The translations under genes and the position numbers were made by a program. A model generated the notes under the pieces. The model was given only the letters and a program-made list of their open reading frames with translations. It made no database searches and was not told the origin of the DNA. From Paralvinella palmiformis (taxonomy: Eukaryota > Annelida > Polychaeta > Terebellida > Alvinellidae), in assembly GCA_025642065.1 (NCBI GenBank), contig JAODUP010000155.1, positions 291,001-355,000 of the forward strand: a DNA stretch of 64,000 nucleotides, given 5' to 3'. Shown here one piece after another: positions 1 through 12,800 of the stretch; position 1 is the stretch's first letter, and each line of letters opens with the position of its first letter.

Positions 1-968
1 TACGGCGAAGACCAACACGATACCGCTGCCAGCTGATGATAAAATATAAGAGAGGAATAGGTACAGGGCCAGATCTAAGCATATTAGGGGGGGATCTCAA
101 CCGGTACTGGATCCGCTGCAGTTCACTAAGCATGAGAGAAAACCTTTTAGGGACAAATTCATTGTACAAAAGGAGTATATATCCGTGTTTGAAATGTTAA
201 TATTCAAACTGAACAAAACAATGGCACTGACACAATTATCTACTAACAAACAGAAGGTAAGGTGAGACATCGAAATAAGAGGCATGACGTGTATATTTAA
301 CGATTTTCTTTCTCATTTTAACACCGATAATTTAATAGTCAATCGAACACAAACGGATGCCATTCTTTCATTGTTCGTTTTCCGGGATGGGGGGGAATTT
401 AGTGGCCTTGCACATACGAACACGTATCGGTACACTGTGTCGAGCGCTTGGTCACTAAAAAGTAAAAAACGAACTTACTCCGAAACGACACCAACTATGA
501 CATCCGGTCGGCTGACGTAAATCGTTCCAACGCCGACCCCAATCACCCCGACTGTCCCGGCCACGGCTCTCAAGAATATCGATAACCTTCTTGAAAGCAT
601 CTCCCAATGTATCTCTTTGATTAAAGTAGACGACGAAATTACACTCCCGTTGTTTATATGTGCGATACGTTATCAGACCAGATTAGATAGCGTTAATTGA
701 TTGCCGTTTTTGGTTTATCATCTGTAGCCAGATGCGTTTTTTCTTCACATCTGTTTGGGATTTGTGTACTACAATATCTGGTACATTGTGTCGTTCACGA
801 GCTATATACTGCCATCATTGTTACAGTAATAAAACTGTACCTTTATTTAGGTTTTCTATAGATGATCACAAGCCGCTGGATCGTTAAGAATAGATAAACG
901 ATGAGATAACGCGATATAGACTACTAATCTAGTAATAGAATTAATAATAAAACATCGGTATGATAATC
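1..968. other. No gene recognised
   Basis: Mixed-composition DNA with only short open frames and no conserved motif that I can identify. It precedes the hAT-like remnant. Confidence 0.4.
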
Positions 969-1169
969 CAGTGGTGGATCTACGGGGGGGGGAGGTTATC
1001 AGGGGATCAGGATCCTCACCTCTCAGGGGGTCAGAACCATCTCTAATAGGGATCTCCATCTTTAAATGGAATGTATCATTTGGCGACATAATCACTACTA
1101 GTAGCACTTTGAATTTGTCATTCTTAAATAACCACCCATTGATTATTGCGTAATGTGTGTCTCATAGCA

Positions 1170-1265
1170 TTATTATTTAACAGACAAATCACAATATACT
1201 TAATTTTACACTAAGTTACTTAGTATAAAATGAGGAATAATTGTGATTTGTCTGTTAAATAATAA
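1170..1265. repeat. 96-bp palindrome with perfect 26-bp arms
   Basis: The left arm (1170-1195) and right arm (1240-1265) are exact reverse complements, beginning TTATTATTTAACAGACAAAT. The 44-base loop contains a second imperfect stem (TTTTACACTAAG / CTTAGTATAAAA). RNA or single-stranded DNA from this site would fold into a long hairpin. It lies inside the hAT remnant. Confidence 0.9.
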
Positions 1266-1439
1266 CTTGTAAGTACAATTTATTGACAATTCTCCCAAGA
1301 GGCAAAAATTCCTGGAGCTTGTACTCAAACAATATTGCTCCACTACTTGCCACGAGATACTGAAAGGTTTGTGCAAGACAAGCTAGACTGAAAGACATTC
1401 TTGTTTGAAAACATTTGGTAACCTTTTGAACACGATGTC

Positions 1440-1990
1440 ACTTACTTTGATGCTATGGTTAATCCACATGTTTGCCCAGAGGTTCAAGGTTTGAAAAGTA
1501 GTCTGCAGAGTTCTGGAGTTATTGTTGGCTTCACAGTATTGAAGAATAGTTTGGATTATTTGAAACGTTTGTCAGCTAAATTACCAAGAAGAGCTATTCA
1601 CGTCTTTGAATCATACACAATGATTGATAATATCAAATCAGAGAGATTCAATATTTGAAGGATGCAATTGGTGTAGAATTCCAGAGACGGTACGACGAGG
1701 CAAAGCAGCTGGCGTCATATATAGGTACTGAAGAGGAAATGCCAAGGGTTCAAAGGTTTCAGTGTAATAGGTCAAATGTACCTGCTGACACACTTCTTTA
1801 TTACAAGAGATCAATTGGCATTCTTGAGGAGCTGGATGGCTGACAGAAGGTTTTCTGCCTTAACCTTAATGAAACACATTACAGTAAGCACATCGATTCC
1901 AAACAAATTGCAGATAGGTTCATTAAAGAACACCCTAGACGTTTATTCAAGGCCAGCCTTTTCGACTAACTGGTGTAGATTTACATGAGG
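1440..1990 (+). pseudogene. hAT transposase fragment (ZMYM/THAP12-type C-terminal region)
   Basis: Three overlapping frames together read like the central and C-terminal part of a hAT transposase. Frame one (from 1455) has QSSGVIVGFTVLKNSLDYLK. Frame two (from 1655) has DAIGVEFQRRYDEAKQLA and RFQCNRSNVPADTLLYYKRS. The second stretch matches the R-x-RSNVPADTPEEYYRRS-type signature of this transposase class, followed by LEELDG. Several frameshifts and stops break it, and the N-terminal BED/zinc-finger part and most of the catalytic core are absent. Expression as a protein is unlikely. Confidence 0.6.
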
Positions 1991-2424
1991 TAATAAATAT
2001 TTTAAATATAACTGTTTCTTTCTCATAATTATCCACCTTGAAATAAATAGTCAGTCTGCTTATTAAATATTTAGTGATATAATGGGTAATCCCACAAAAT
2101 CCTAACAACCTGTATATACCGGTACATTGAACCAACACCAAGTCTCGTACCATGGGTCTTTCTTCACAGGAATGTCTACTATTACCAGTATTTTTACACA
2201 GTACTTGAAAAATACGGATTTTGTAGTGCTTCAGAAGACACCTAAGCATTATCTGATTTTCATTTTTCTTCCACAGAGAAAGGGGGAGACCTCTCTTCCT
2301 CGCATAAATGGTTCACCCTTGGTGAGACCCCCCCCACACTTAAACAATCCTGGATTCGCCCCTGTGATAGAGATAAGATTAGGAAGTGAGAGATGGCTCT
2401 GTATAGCCTCGAGCCAAGTCAACA

Positions 2425-2560
2425 CCTGGGACGTATAGCCGAGTAGCTAGCTCTGTCTCAAGTAAATGAAATAATAATTGGTTGAGACGGTTCATATAGG
2501 TCTAGTTAACATTTGGGTTCGAACCCGAATTTAAAAGTCTGGCAAGCAACACACTACGGG
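2425..2560 (+). repeat. tRNA-like SINE head
   Basis: A box A-like TATAGCCGAGTAGCTAGCTC (2434) is followed by a box B-like GGGTTCGAACCC (2515). The spacing is longer than in a real tRNA, and no cloverleaf can be drawn. It is probably a diverged SINE. Confidence 0.4.
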
Positions 2561-2648
2561 ATTGCCGATATATAACACTTATGAGAACTTATGAATTTTT
2601 GTAACGTAATAATTCTCTTTCGCGGATCCAACAGCATATTTCATGGCC

Positions 2649-2649
<1 letters not shown>

Positions 2650-2681
<32 letters not shown>
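2650..2681. repeat. (AAT)n microsatellite
   Basis: About ten ATA units after CATGGCC. Confidence 0.9.
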
Positions 2682-2689
2682 TATTCAGT

Positions 2690-3690
2690 TAAGATACCTA
2701 TTAATAATATGGCTGGTTACCTCGCTGAAGAAGATACAGGTGTTTTCTTACGCTAATTAATTCTGAATAAATTCATGTTTTGTAATAGATGGATATTTGG
2801 GCAGAAACTTTGCCATTGGCCTGGTCTTGTTTATTCAAATTTGAACAACATCTACTCTCTAGTGTTATGGACTCAAACCCAGTGGACTATATTGCTAAGT
2901 CTGTGGATGAAGTGAAAACGATCCCGTCGTTCAACTCCGGTCAATGGAATGCCACCACACTCACTGTTCATGATAAAAGAGATCGGCACATTACAAATAT
3001 TATTTAAATAAAGAACATCCTACGTTTCTTCACCGATATAAGTATGATACTTCCCAGATTTCATTATGTCGGTGAACATTAAATATATTGTGCGAGGTAC
3101 ACCTGAGATACTTGAGATAACATTTCTGAACACAAACCAATTGTTTTCCATATTGTAATAGTTTTATCTACTAGCTTCTCTCAAGCGTCCTACCTCTAGC
3201 AGGATCCCGTGGCACATAGTTGACAAGTTAGAGAATATTAAGATGGTGTCTCGGCTGGCTTAGTCATTACAGATGCTTCTTTCAGTTCTGTTTTTGGTGT
3301 CACTTGTGCTATAACTAACATATCAGACGTCTCTGTAATGCTGCATGGGCTGCTGTGCAGGTCGGACCGACCACAGAGAGGTCTAGGGAATTATGGTATT
3401 AAATCTGCCTGCAAAGAGGTACACTGCTTGGACGGCTGCATGCCAACGTTAAGATACGGCTCACCCAGTATCCACAACCCTTGGAGTTGCTAACAGGTGA
3501 CTCCACAGAGAGCAGCGCCAAGAACTCGCTCGTCGGAAATCCAGGGATATTGACAAGATCCTGTCTGCTACCGAGTACCCATGTACAGGCTGGTAAAATA
3601 TCAGAAGATAAAAACTCGAAAGGGAAAAGAGATCCTCAAGGTTGGTGACAATACATAAGCCTACGTTGTCAATGATGAGGTTTGACGAGG
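2690..3690. other. Unassigned, probably retroelement 5' debris
   Basis: Moderate GC content compared with neighbours. Short interrupted frames (for example 2789-3007) have no motif I recognise. The position just upstream of RT sequence on the same strand suggests it may be the decayed 5' part of that retroelement. Confidence 0.3.
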
Positions 3691-4500
3691 TTGGCTAGCT
3701 CGCTAAAGTGACCTCTCCACGCCTACTAGATTCGATCACCCTACCTCTTGTGACAGTTTAGTGGATTTGGACTATCTACACCCGCTGTCCTTTGTGAGAG
3801 TGAATTCGACGACTGGTCACCGTTTACAATACGTGATGTCGTGAAGGAAATCCAGTCGTTGAACACAAACCGTACTGCAGACTTTGATGGTCACACTGCA
3901 AAGCTTTTCCGTTTTGTATGTTCTGGGTTGTGCTCGCTGTTGAGTTATATCGGTAGAACACACCATATTGTACGCCTCTTGAAGGATGGTGTCGTATTCG
4001 GTGTCTACAAAAAGAAGTGTCCAACTACCCTGCCATAGAACGATCGAGGCGTTATAATGACTCTCGTGGTATGCACAATTATGGAAACACTACTCAAGCA
4101 ATATTTGAGGCGAGGTTTTATTGCAGGAATATCACCAATGTATAGAGTATTCTTAGTGCAGAAACTCCAGAATGAGGCCGCTGATAATGGAACTGCATTG
4201 CATATTGCTTACCTGGATGCGAAGTCCGCCTTTGACACTGTAGATACAGTCATTAATGGGTGAACTCTACATAGCCGGAATCCGGATAAATCTATGATGA
4301 TCTCCTTAGAAATGTCACATCACAAATTAAATGACAGGGCTTGTTATCATCGGAGTTTGATGTCGAGGAAGATTTGCTCCAGAGTTATGTGTTCTCTATC
4401 ATTGAATATAAATAATTTAATAACCCGCTGCTGTTTCATCTCACTGACAGCCTGACAGGAGAATATATAGGTATCAGCCATTGATGTGCCCCGGTGGGTC
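3690..4500 (+). pseudogene. Decayed non-LTR retrotransposon reverse transcriptase (copy 1)
   Basis: Broken frames carry RT hallmarks in order. PFTIRDVVKEIQSLNTNRTA (about 3822-3880) is the region just before the RT core. Next comes an NYRGVTL-like stretch with a run VVCTIMETLLKQYLRRGF, then IAYLDAKSAFDTVD (4204-4245, the RT motif A aspartate region). After a frameshift it continues LYIAGIR and IK(W)QGLLSSEFDVEEDLLQS. The stop codons and at least two frameshifts make it a fossil. The YADD box is not preserved here. Confidence 0.7.
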
Positions 4501-4639
4501 CTTCTATAGCCGATATTCCTCCTCCAAAACATATCTCAGATTATGCAGAAGGTTATTGCCAACAGACTCACTTGTCTCCTCCCACCCCATCAGAGTCTCT
4601 TCGGATTTGCTGAAAGAAAATAGACAACTGACTGTCTCC

Positions 4640-6126
4640 GGCGACATCACCAACGGTCGAAAAACAAACGGCAAGAATAGGACAGACGCTGCATGTGACC
4701 TTCCTCGACCTGAACAAGGCTTTTGAGCGAGGTCAATCACAAGCTATATTGAAATCATTGATAACTCTCGGTTTCAAAGATAAACTCATAGTATGGCCCA
4801 AGGACTACTTTCAAACAGAACCACATAGCAGTAGCAATTGAACTCCAACGAGCACCCCAACGACACAGGCCTCCCACAAAGATCTATTCTCGGACCAATT
4901 CTCTTCAACGCTCTTGTGATCATTATACTCCAATTAGCTATCACTCCCATACGCCGATGACTTTGTCCACCTCTCTAATGGAGTCAACCCCTTCCGAAGA
5001 ACGCAACAAGACCTTCGGCGACTGGCGAAAGCTAAAGAAAGTCTTGGACTTTTCTTCTCAGTTGGCAAGACTAAAGCCATGATCTTACATTGCAGACAAC
5101 AGGTTATCCCTCGGTTTACTATCAGAGAGAGTAGCCAATAAAACCTCGTAAAGCACTTCGGAGTAGTTATAGACGACCAACTACATATTAATTCCCATGT
5201 CAAATACATTAAGGAAAACATAAACACCAGTAAGGGAGGAATTTCCACTTCCATGGTGTTGTCACTTGACAGAGCACTGATAAAGACAGTTCCCACATAT
5301 TCAGCGCCATGTCGTCTGATCGCATCTCTTTCATCCATAGACCGACTCGATGTCATTCAAATAGCTGCTCTCCGAATCGCCTTAGGTCTTCCCAGACCAA
5401 CTCCAACAGCCCTCATCTACACAGAAGCTGGCGATCTTCCCATAAAGACCAATATAAAAAGCATCACGAGGGGCGCCACAAGACCATAACGCACACCCAT
5501 CATCCGACTAGTTCAGGATAATCCAAAGACTTCCAAATTCCACTTATCTATCCACTTCAAGTCCGATCCAAACCTCCGTGGTTATTTCCACCATTCGAAG
5601 TCCACATCTCCGGAGAAAGATGACCCGATTGCGGCATTGAACTCGGCGAATTCCAGAATCGTGAAATTTTGTAACCCACATACCAGAAACAGCCCACATC
5701 CCTTGACATTATTCAGATATGTGAACAGACCAGACTAGGACGACAAATCCCAAATAGGATCAAAAAAAGTGACAGACACACTTTTCAGTAATTACTACAC
5801 CACTTCCACTGGTACTTGGTACCTTGGGATTACCCTACCAAACCATAGGATATGCCCAAAAAAGATTAGCTACCCAACCCCCGACTCTTCATATGCCACT
5901 TATATTCAACGAGTTTCAGGACTTCCGATGTAAGATATGTCAAGGCCGTTTTGATCCAATCCACTACCTAAACGAATGCCCCGGAGTTATAGAATATTTG
6001 TCAAACTACTCTAAATATATATTAAGACGATCACCCATCAACCACAAGACCACCTACACTCTCATCAGGAGACAACTATACACCTGCAGTAAACCGTACA
6101 GACCCCCCCCCCCGGTCCATATATGA
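4640..6126 (+). pseudogene. Decayed non-LTR retrotransposon RT and C-terminal domain (copy 2, jockey/I-like)
   Basis: This is a different lineage from copy 1. Readable blocks are LHVTFLDLNKAFERGQSQA (motif A, about 4690-4747), NDTGLPQRSILGPILFN (motif B, about 4860-4912), PYADDFVHLSN (the YADD catalytic box, about 4948-4980), and GLFFSVGKTKAMILH (about 5047-5091). They are followed by KHFGVVIDDQLHINSHV and IAALRIALGLPRPTPTALIY (5362-5421). The last block lies between RT and RNase H in jockey/I-type elements. A C-terminal CKICQGRFDPIHYLNECP (5934-5987) resembles the terminal Cys/His motif of such ORFs. Frameshifts and stops separate the blocks, so it is inactive. Confidence 0.75.
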
Positions 6127-6129
6127 GGC

Positions 6130-6873
6130 GAGGACAAAACAAGACGAGTTGTATATTTCCACTTGCGCTGACGAACTATCTGTTGCTGCACATCCACCGA
6201 CAGATCATCAGGAGGAATGTGCAATATACTACTACTACTACCACTACTACATGGTTCAACAGCCGTGTAGTCTCCATCCCTGGACTTTCAGATGGCTGCA
6301 TGACCACCATAATCTGAACCTTTTCAAGACGCTCGTTCATTCCAACCATAATATGTTGACGTTTTTACGAGACGTATATCCTAGCTCTAGGGTGCGCGTA
6401 GAAAGTTAAAATATTTAAAAGGTTAGGCAAGAAAGGTATACATGCTCTATAAAAATATTAAATAAAATAAACTGTATGAAATATACTGACGTTCAGTATT
6501 CTTAACGCGAAACTATCAAGCAGCCCCAGATCAAGTCGGGCGGGAGAGCGGTGAGGGAGTTCGGGTAGAGAGATAAGATTGAATTTTGGCCGTAATTTGA
6601 AGAAATCTGTGGTGATGGTGAGTTACTCATATAAGAGGCATCATGAATTGAGGTCGATAAACAGTGACCACCATTACTAAAGAAATTTTTGACAAAGTTG
6701 TTGCAATATTTGGAGTTTTTTCCATTCCGCCCACTTGCGAATTACCTAAATTGATCTTAACATCAGAGATAGTAGCGTATCACTGGACGATGTAGTCTGA
6801 TACGATCTAGTCTAGTGTCGTATTTACCGATTACAAATTGTGGTTATTAGTCAGCCTACGAGTGACCGTAAAG
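6130..6873. other. 5' flank and probable promoter region of PPME1
   Basis: This stretch separates decayed retroelement sequence from the first PPME1 coding exon. I see no TATA box at a convincing distance and no open frame of note. It contains short CG-containing patches around 6500-6560. The 5' UTR and any upstream noncoding exon cannot be placed from sequence alone. Confidence 0.3.
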
Positions 6874-9800
6874 ATGTCAGAATTGCAGAAAAGGCTTCTT
6901 ATGCGTGGTATACCTCCCACGCCACCTAATATGCACCCCAGGTCAGCACAGCTGTTATATGTTAAACATAGTATATTCAAAATCTACACCCGATTAAAAA
7001 ACAAAGAGACCTAGGAATCAGACCCTTATATATTGTGTTGCCATTGAGCGATAATATGGATATTATTTACTTGGTAGCCAAATCAGTCATAGAATCAAGG
7101 CTGAATTTGTGTTTACTTTTTATAAAAAATACTTTTATCAAGTGACGAAGTGTACACTAACACGTTTAATATTATTGTAATTTTCGTTTCAACGATTATT
7201 TAAAGTGACCATTTTAAATTGGCTGAAGTGGTGATACTTAAATTATAGATCTAGATCTTGTCAGACTTGTGTATATCTATTTAGACTAGATCTATTATTT
7301 AAATCTAACAACAGATATTATTGAAATAAACCTTATCATGTTATTTCCACAATTACATTACCCGAAACAGAGTATTTAATGACATATAGTGATATACTTA
7401 ACTAATCTCTGTAAATTATGAAGTAGCTTTTGATAAACCTTTAAGCACCTTTCTATCAATCTGTGCTATTATTACTTTATCAATATATATGTGTGGTGAT
7501 ATACAGTTAGTATATATCTCATGTTGCATAAAGTGTGCCTGTAGCCATCTTAAACTTTGTTTAGTAGAAAGTAATGAACAATGCCATCTCTTGTAAAGTT
7601 GTTTTATGGAAATGATCAGGAGAGTATTTCAAGTTGAGAAGTGTTTATCTTTTCATACACATTGGAAAAGAAAGTCCAACTAGCACTGTGGCACACAAAT
7701 GTATTGGATAATGATTATTCACACTATAGGATGAAAATTTGGATAAAACAGAATATAATGAGATCACTGCACCATAAATATGTATATTAATATTGTGATG
7801 GAAATTGTTTTGCTTTTCACTAAATAGGACTTTTACAAGATCTTTCATTTTCCAGTAATGTACTTTCAAAATAATATATATTTCATGCTTAATGTTTTTT
7901 TTAAATTGTGATAATCAATATAACTACTCTTAAAAATTACTGTCTGTCTGATGACATCATTTACTAGACAATAGGAGTAGAGTAGATATGGTAGTTTTCA
8001 GACGCTTAACACATGATAAACACAAAATTTTATGTTTTCGTTTTAGAAAAGTAGCATCCATTTCAAAACATTAATCCAACTTCAAGCTTCCCATAAATAT
8101 GCATTTCGTTCATTTAATTATATTATATTTTTGGCACCATAAATTTTCTGAAAGTGAAGCCTGGGTGACCAGGCAGAATTCGGACACTTCAGAGGAACTA
8201 TTAATAAATGTCATATACTATTTAAATAAAATACAAGGACATTAAGTCCCCACAAATAAGACAATAATCACAATTTGGTACTTGCTCATCTTTCTGATGA
8301 TAGTTTTTGGGTTTTCTGAATATAATAAAGTGAATTTGTTAATTATCAAATAATATCTTGTGTCTGTGCATGCAATTTATTGTGTTATTTATTATTTCTT
8401 TAATTAATTTCATGTCATTGAACTGTATTGAACTTTATTGTAAAGCAGATATTTCAATTTAGTGTGGTGTCCGAACACTGAAAGGTACGTTTAATTTGCA
8501 TTGCAGTATTCGGACACCTTCAACAAATCATATTGCTTTTAAGATTATATTCTAAATGGCAGCATTTGAATAAATCGTACCTTAGTCAATATGTTTTGGC
8601 CAAAAACAGACAAAATAAAACTAATAAGAGACTGCAAGATTGTTCAAATGAAGCCTTGCTTCTTACTACTACAGCATAAGAATGGAGGAGTAATTGAAAT
8701 CGTTTTATACCTTAAAGGAGTGTTACATGAAACAATTTTAAATTTTCGCTGAAAGAGGAGAGTTGTGTGTGTTGAACATCATTACTTTATGTGAATATGT
8801 CATTGATTTGTGTGTACCTCAAACGAATTTATAACGAAGTATCCGAATTCTGGCAGTGTCCAAAACTACCAATGTCTACTCTAGTAAGGATTTTGTGGGG
8901 TAGCTGACCATGTTAAATGTCACTGTTGTTGGCACTTGAATGTAATTGATGTGATGTTCAAGATCTTCTAAGGATGTAAAACAATGTGGCTGTGACTACC
9001 CTTAGGATATTTTTGCTTTATCTTTCCATACTATTTTCCTGTCAGTGGTGGGGAAGGAGATTTCTTCAGCCACACAATAAAAGGGACCACACTGAAAATT
9101 TGAGTTCATGCATTATCCTTGTTTCATGACCATTGATCACAAAATGACAGAAATGTCAATAGTAGTGTCATCTAATGGTTTATCTGAAGAGACTGCATAA
9201 TGTTTTTTGTTACCATATATACACGAGTTTGAAATTACCTGTGGAAGAATATGGCCCCTAGGAGTTGGTCATTAATCATAGTGCATTTAGTAGAATTATG
9301 TTACTGTAAAAATTAGACATAATGTATATATGTGACACAGTACATCTTTTACTAAATATTACAGGGGTGGTGCGAGTGCTGCCCATGGTAAACGTGGACC
9401 ATTCAAGCGTGACTACACACCTGTGACATGGGATAAATACTTTGATGCAATGAAAGATCTCAAAGTAGACGATGACAATGTATACTTTTTCTATGGTTGA
9501 ATGATTGGTAATTGATTAAGATGTGTGATTGTTTTAATTATATCACATGTTCCCTGCTTAATATAATCTCTAGACAGTTTATAGATGTTTTAATGGTTCA
9601 GTATATTCATTGTACTACTGCCAATTTAGAATGATACTTGCTGTGTATTATTTAAATCAAAACAACAGTTTGTGGTGAATATTTGCTTAAGATTATTAAT
9701 TGGAAAAGGCTTCATTCAGTCGTGTATATTTACATATATATTCTTTGAATAACTTTTAAAAACTTCAATGCCAGTTGGTGTTTGCGTTAATGCTCCAGTA

Positions 9801-12800
9801 ATGACTTCAGTATGATGTTCTTTATAAAGCTGAAGTTCTATTTGATAATTGCCCTTAACTAAAGCTCAGACATTCAGAATATACGAAATTGGATCAGATG
9901 GTCCCATTTGTTTCTTTCTTCACGGAGGTGGATTCTCTGCTCTATCATGGGCTGTGTTGTCTGTGAGTTATCTAGGTTGTGTGTTGTATCCATTGCAATG
10001 CCCAGTATGGTAATTTCTGAATATCTGGTACCTAAATATAAATATGTTGATGAGATAGATGGTTTTCATGTTATTAATGCAGGCGTATATGTTAATGCAG
10101 CGACTCATTGTGGCTTCAGAGTTAAGGATTAGCCCACCATATCCCCCTGTGCATCGTAATAGGTGACTATAAGGAGATGACACTAAATGACCATTTTTGT
10201 GCCAATGCGTTCTTAAACCCTGTTCATTTATTAAATGATTAATGTGATTGTACAGATTCACCCAACTGTCCATTGGCAGAAGATCAAAGAAATATTTTAA
10301 TATCAGCAGTCAAACTGCACCACAACAAATGCCTTCAGTGCCCTGCAGACATGAGATCAAACACACTGAAAAGTATTTCAATACGATTACTTTTCATCAC
10401 ATCAAATACAATAATGTTTAAATAGTTTTAAAGTATTTCAAATACTATCAGAATGTAATGAACAAAATGTTTTATTTTTTTCCTTCTGTTTTTTTAATTT
10501 TGATGCATTCATTTTGTAATACAATTGGTAAAACATCACCTGTATTATATCTTATACTGTCATATGTCATCACATATCAAAAATCATCACACATCATACA
10601 TATCACCACCTAACTATGATAACATCATATATAATATCAAATATCACAATAGTTTAAAAGTCAGGTTCATTACACTTAACAAAAATAAGAAAGGTGAAAG
10701 ATCTTTCCACCAAAAAGTCTCCACAGGAGAACATGCTACTGGCAGGCACAAAAGTTGGGAGTAAGTAAGGATTGCTACTTCTCAGCATGTATTTCATGGT
10801 GTTTTGAGTTAGTTATGAACTTCAGTTAAACTGACCAAAACAGACTTAAATGTGTACAATGCATCCAACTCATCCTTCAGAATATATATGTAAGGCAGCA
10901 CCATACTTCAATCACAACCCTGTCACCCTGAACACAATGACTTCAACTTATCCTTGAAATTACCATCAACATTCTCTGGTACTTAAAAAAACCATAGGTG
11001 GTAACTTTCCAGTCGTGATTGATGTAGTTGAATTTTGAAAACTGCAGTCAGTTGTAGCAGATTCAGAATGTAGCAGCTGGAGTACACATAAATGAATCAT
11101 AGATCATAATAATATATAAGATTTATTTATTTAGTTCACATAACAATAATACAATAAATTATAATATCAACATTTTATGAGAAAGATGTGATCTGCTAAT
11201 TGGATCTACTGATAAGTTGCTATATGTTATCCCTTGATCATATAATTATCATATCCAATTGAGGATAGTCTTGCCTTTGATTGAGAAAGGAGATTTTCCT
11301 TTGTTGAATTCCTAACCAACTTTGAGTACAGTTTGTGTACAATGTCAATTTTTCATTGCAACAGTTTGTTGTGACATAAATGTATACATTTGCTATCAAG
11401 CCATATTGCGCGTGTTTGATAATTTGAAATGTTGAATTAGATGGGTACACTTTAAAACAGCCATAGCAATTTTTAATTGTATAAGTAATGATTGAGTTAG
11501 TTTTTAAATGTAGAAAATATTGGTAGCAGAGGTACACTGTCGCTGTGTGGCTGTCGATCTGCGAGCTCATGGAGACAGCGTGACAACAGATGAAGAGAAT
11601 CTCTCAGCTGAACAGCTCTCTAGGCATGTATCTTATTGCTATCTTCATGAATGATTGGAATTGCCTTTCAGGAGAATTATATATACCATGTCCTTAGCTT
11701 TTTATTGTATAATTAATTCAAGTGTTTTCTTTATAAAACAATTTTAGATGGTAAGCAAGAGCATTATAAAATGAAGGGAAATTCAATACTGGCATTATAG
11801 TTTCTGTTGTTACCTGTCCAGTCTTCTAATATGTCATTATATCTAAAGGCAAGCATTTTAATATTCTTCTATTCTCCTGCAGCGATGTTGCTAATGTGGT
11901 ACAGGTTTTGTATGGTGATGATCCGCCACCAGTTATATTAGTTGGCCACAGGTAATGTTAGATGAAGTAGTAATATTTAAAACTCTATTATTCTAACATC
12001 AGTTATTTAACATTTCCATTTTCTGTGTTAGTTAGAGATATGATAGTTTTCAAATAATCTTCTCTACAGTATTTAGGATGTCATATTTCAGTATGGGAGG
12101 TGCCATAGCTGTACACGCTGCCTGTCAAGAAATGATTCCCTCACTGATAGGTCTTGTTGTTATTGATGTTGTGGAAGGTAAGTTATTTTCATTCATATAT
12201 CAGTTACTAATACTATATAGTAATAATGATATAAAATTCATAATCTATAAAATAATTGACTGAGTTGTTTTAAAATAATGAAGTCATTTCTTGGCTAGAT
12301 GGCTTTAGTCTTTTTTTTATTTCTTTCATGTTGTAGGTACTGCAATGGAAGCTTTGTCCAGCATGCAGAGTTTTTTGCTAAGCAGGCCCAAAACATTTAA
12401 ATCTGTAGAATTTGCTGTTGAATGGTGGTATGTATTTTTGTTAATGGTAACCAATGACTGTATGATAAGAATAATTCTAAGAACATATGACTTTTTCAAA
12501 CTACTCTTATAACTATTTAGCCCAAAATGTTTCACATAAGAATGTTATTGTTTACATTTGATATTGGATTCTTGTCAGTATAATATTATGTATTTTAGTG
12601 TCCGAAGTGGCCAGGTGAGAAACCTGGAGTCGGCTAAAGTATCCATGGTTGGACAAGTTAAAAGGCATGTTATTTATTTCAAATAATTAACTTATTTAAA
12701 TACATTTCAGACTACATCTTGAACATAAAATATTGATAGCCAATATCTATATTTCTTTTGTGGCAAGTTATTATGAAAGTTATAAAGCAATAAATTAGAA

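Larger units (their letters stand above)
969..2364 (+). mobile_element. Decayed hAT-superfamily DNA transposon
   Basis: The left end begins CAGTGGTGGATCTACGGGGG at 969. The right end, read on the minus strand from 2364, begins CAGGGGCGAATCCAGG. Both resemble the CAGTGGCGGATCCAGG-type ends common in hAT elements. The flanks TGATAATC (961-968) and TGATAGAG (2365-2372) share their first five bases, as a decayed 8-bp target duplication would. Inside is a hAT transposase C-terminal fragment (1440-1990). Confidence 0.6.

Noticed and set aside
4934..5356. Minus-strand 140-residue open frame
   Set aside because: It is antisense to the second reverse-transcriptase fossil. The sense strand carries the recognisable RT blocks.
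11238..11570. Minus-strand 110-residue open frame
   Set aside because: It overlaps PPME1 intron 3 and exon 4 in antisense and shows no motif.
11629..11634. GT donor (GTATCT) for PPME1 intron 4
   Set aside because: It would leave phase 0 before an exon that must be entered in phase 2, destroying the conserved DVANVVQVLYGD frame.
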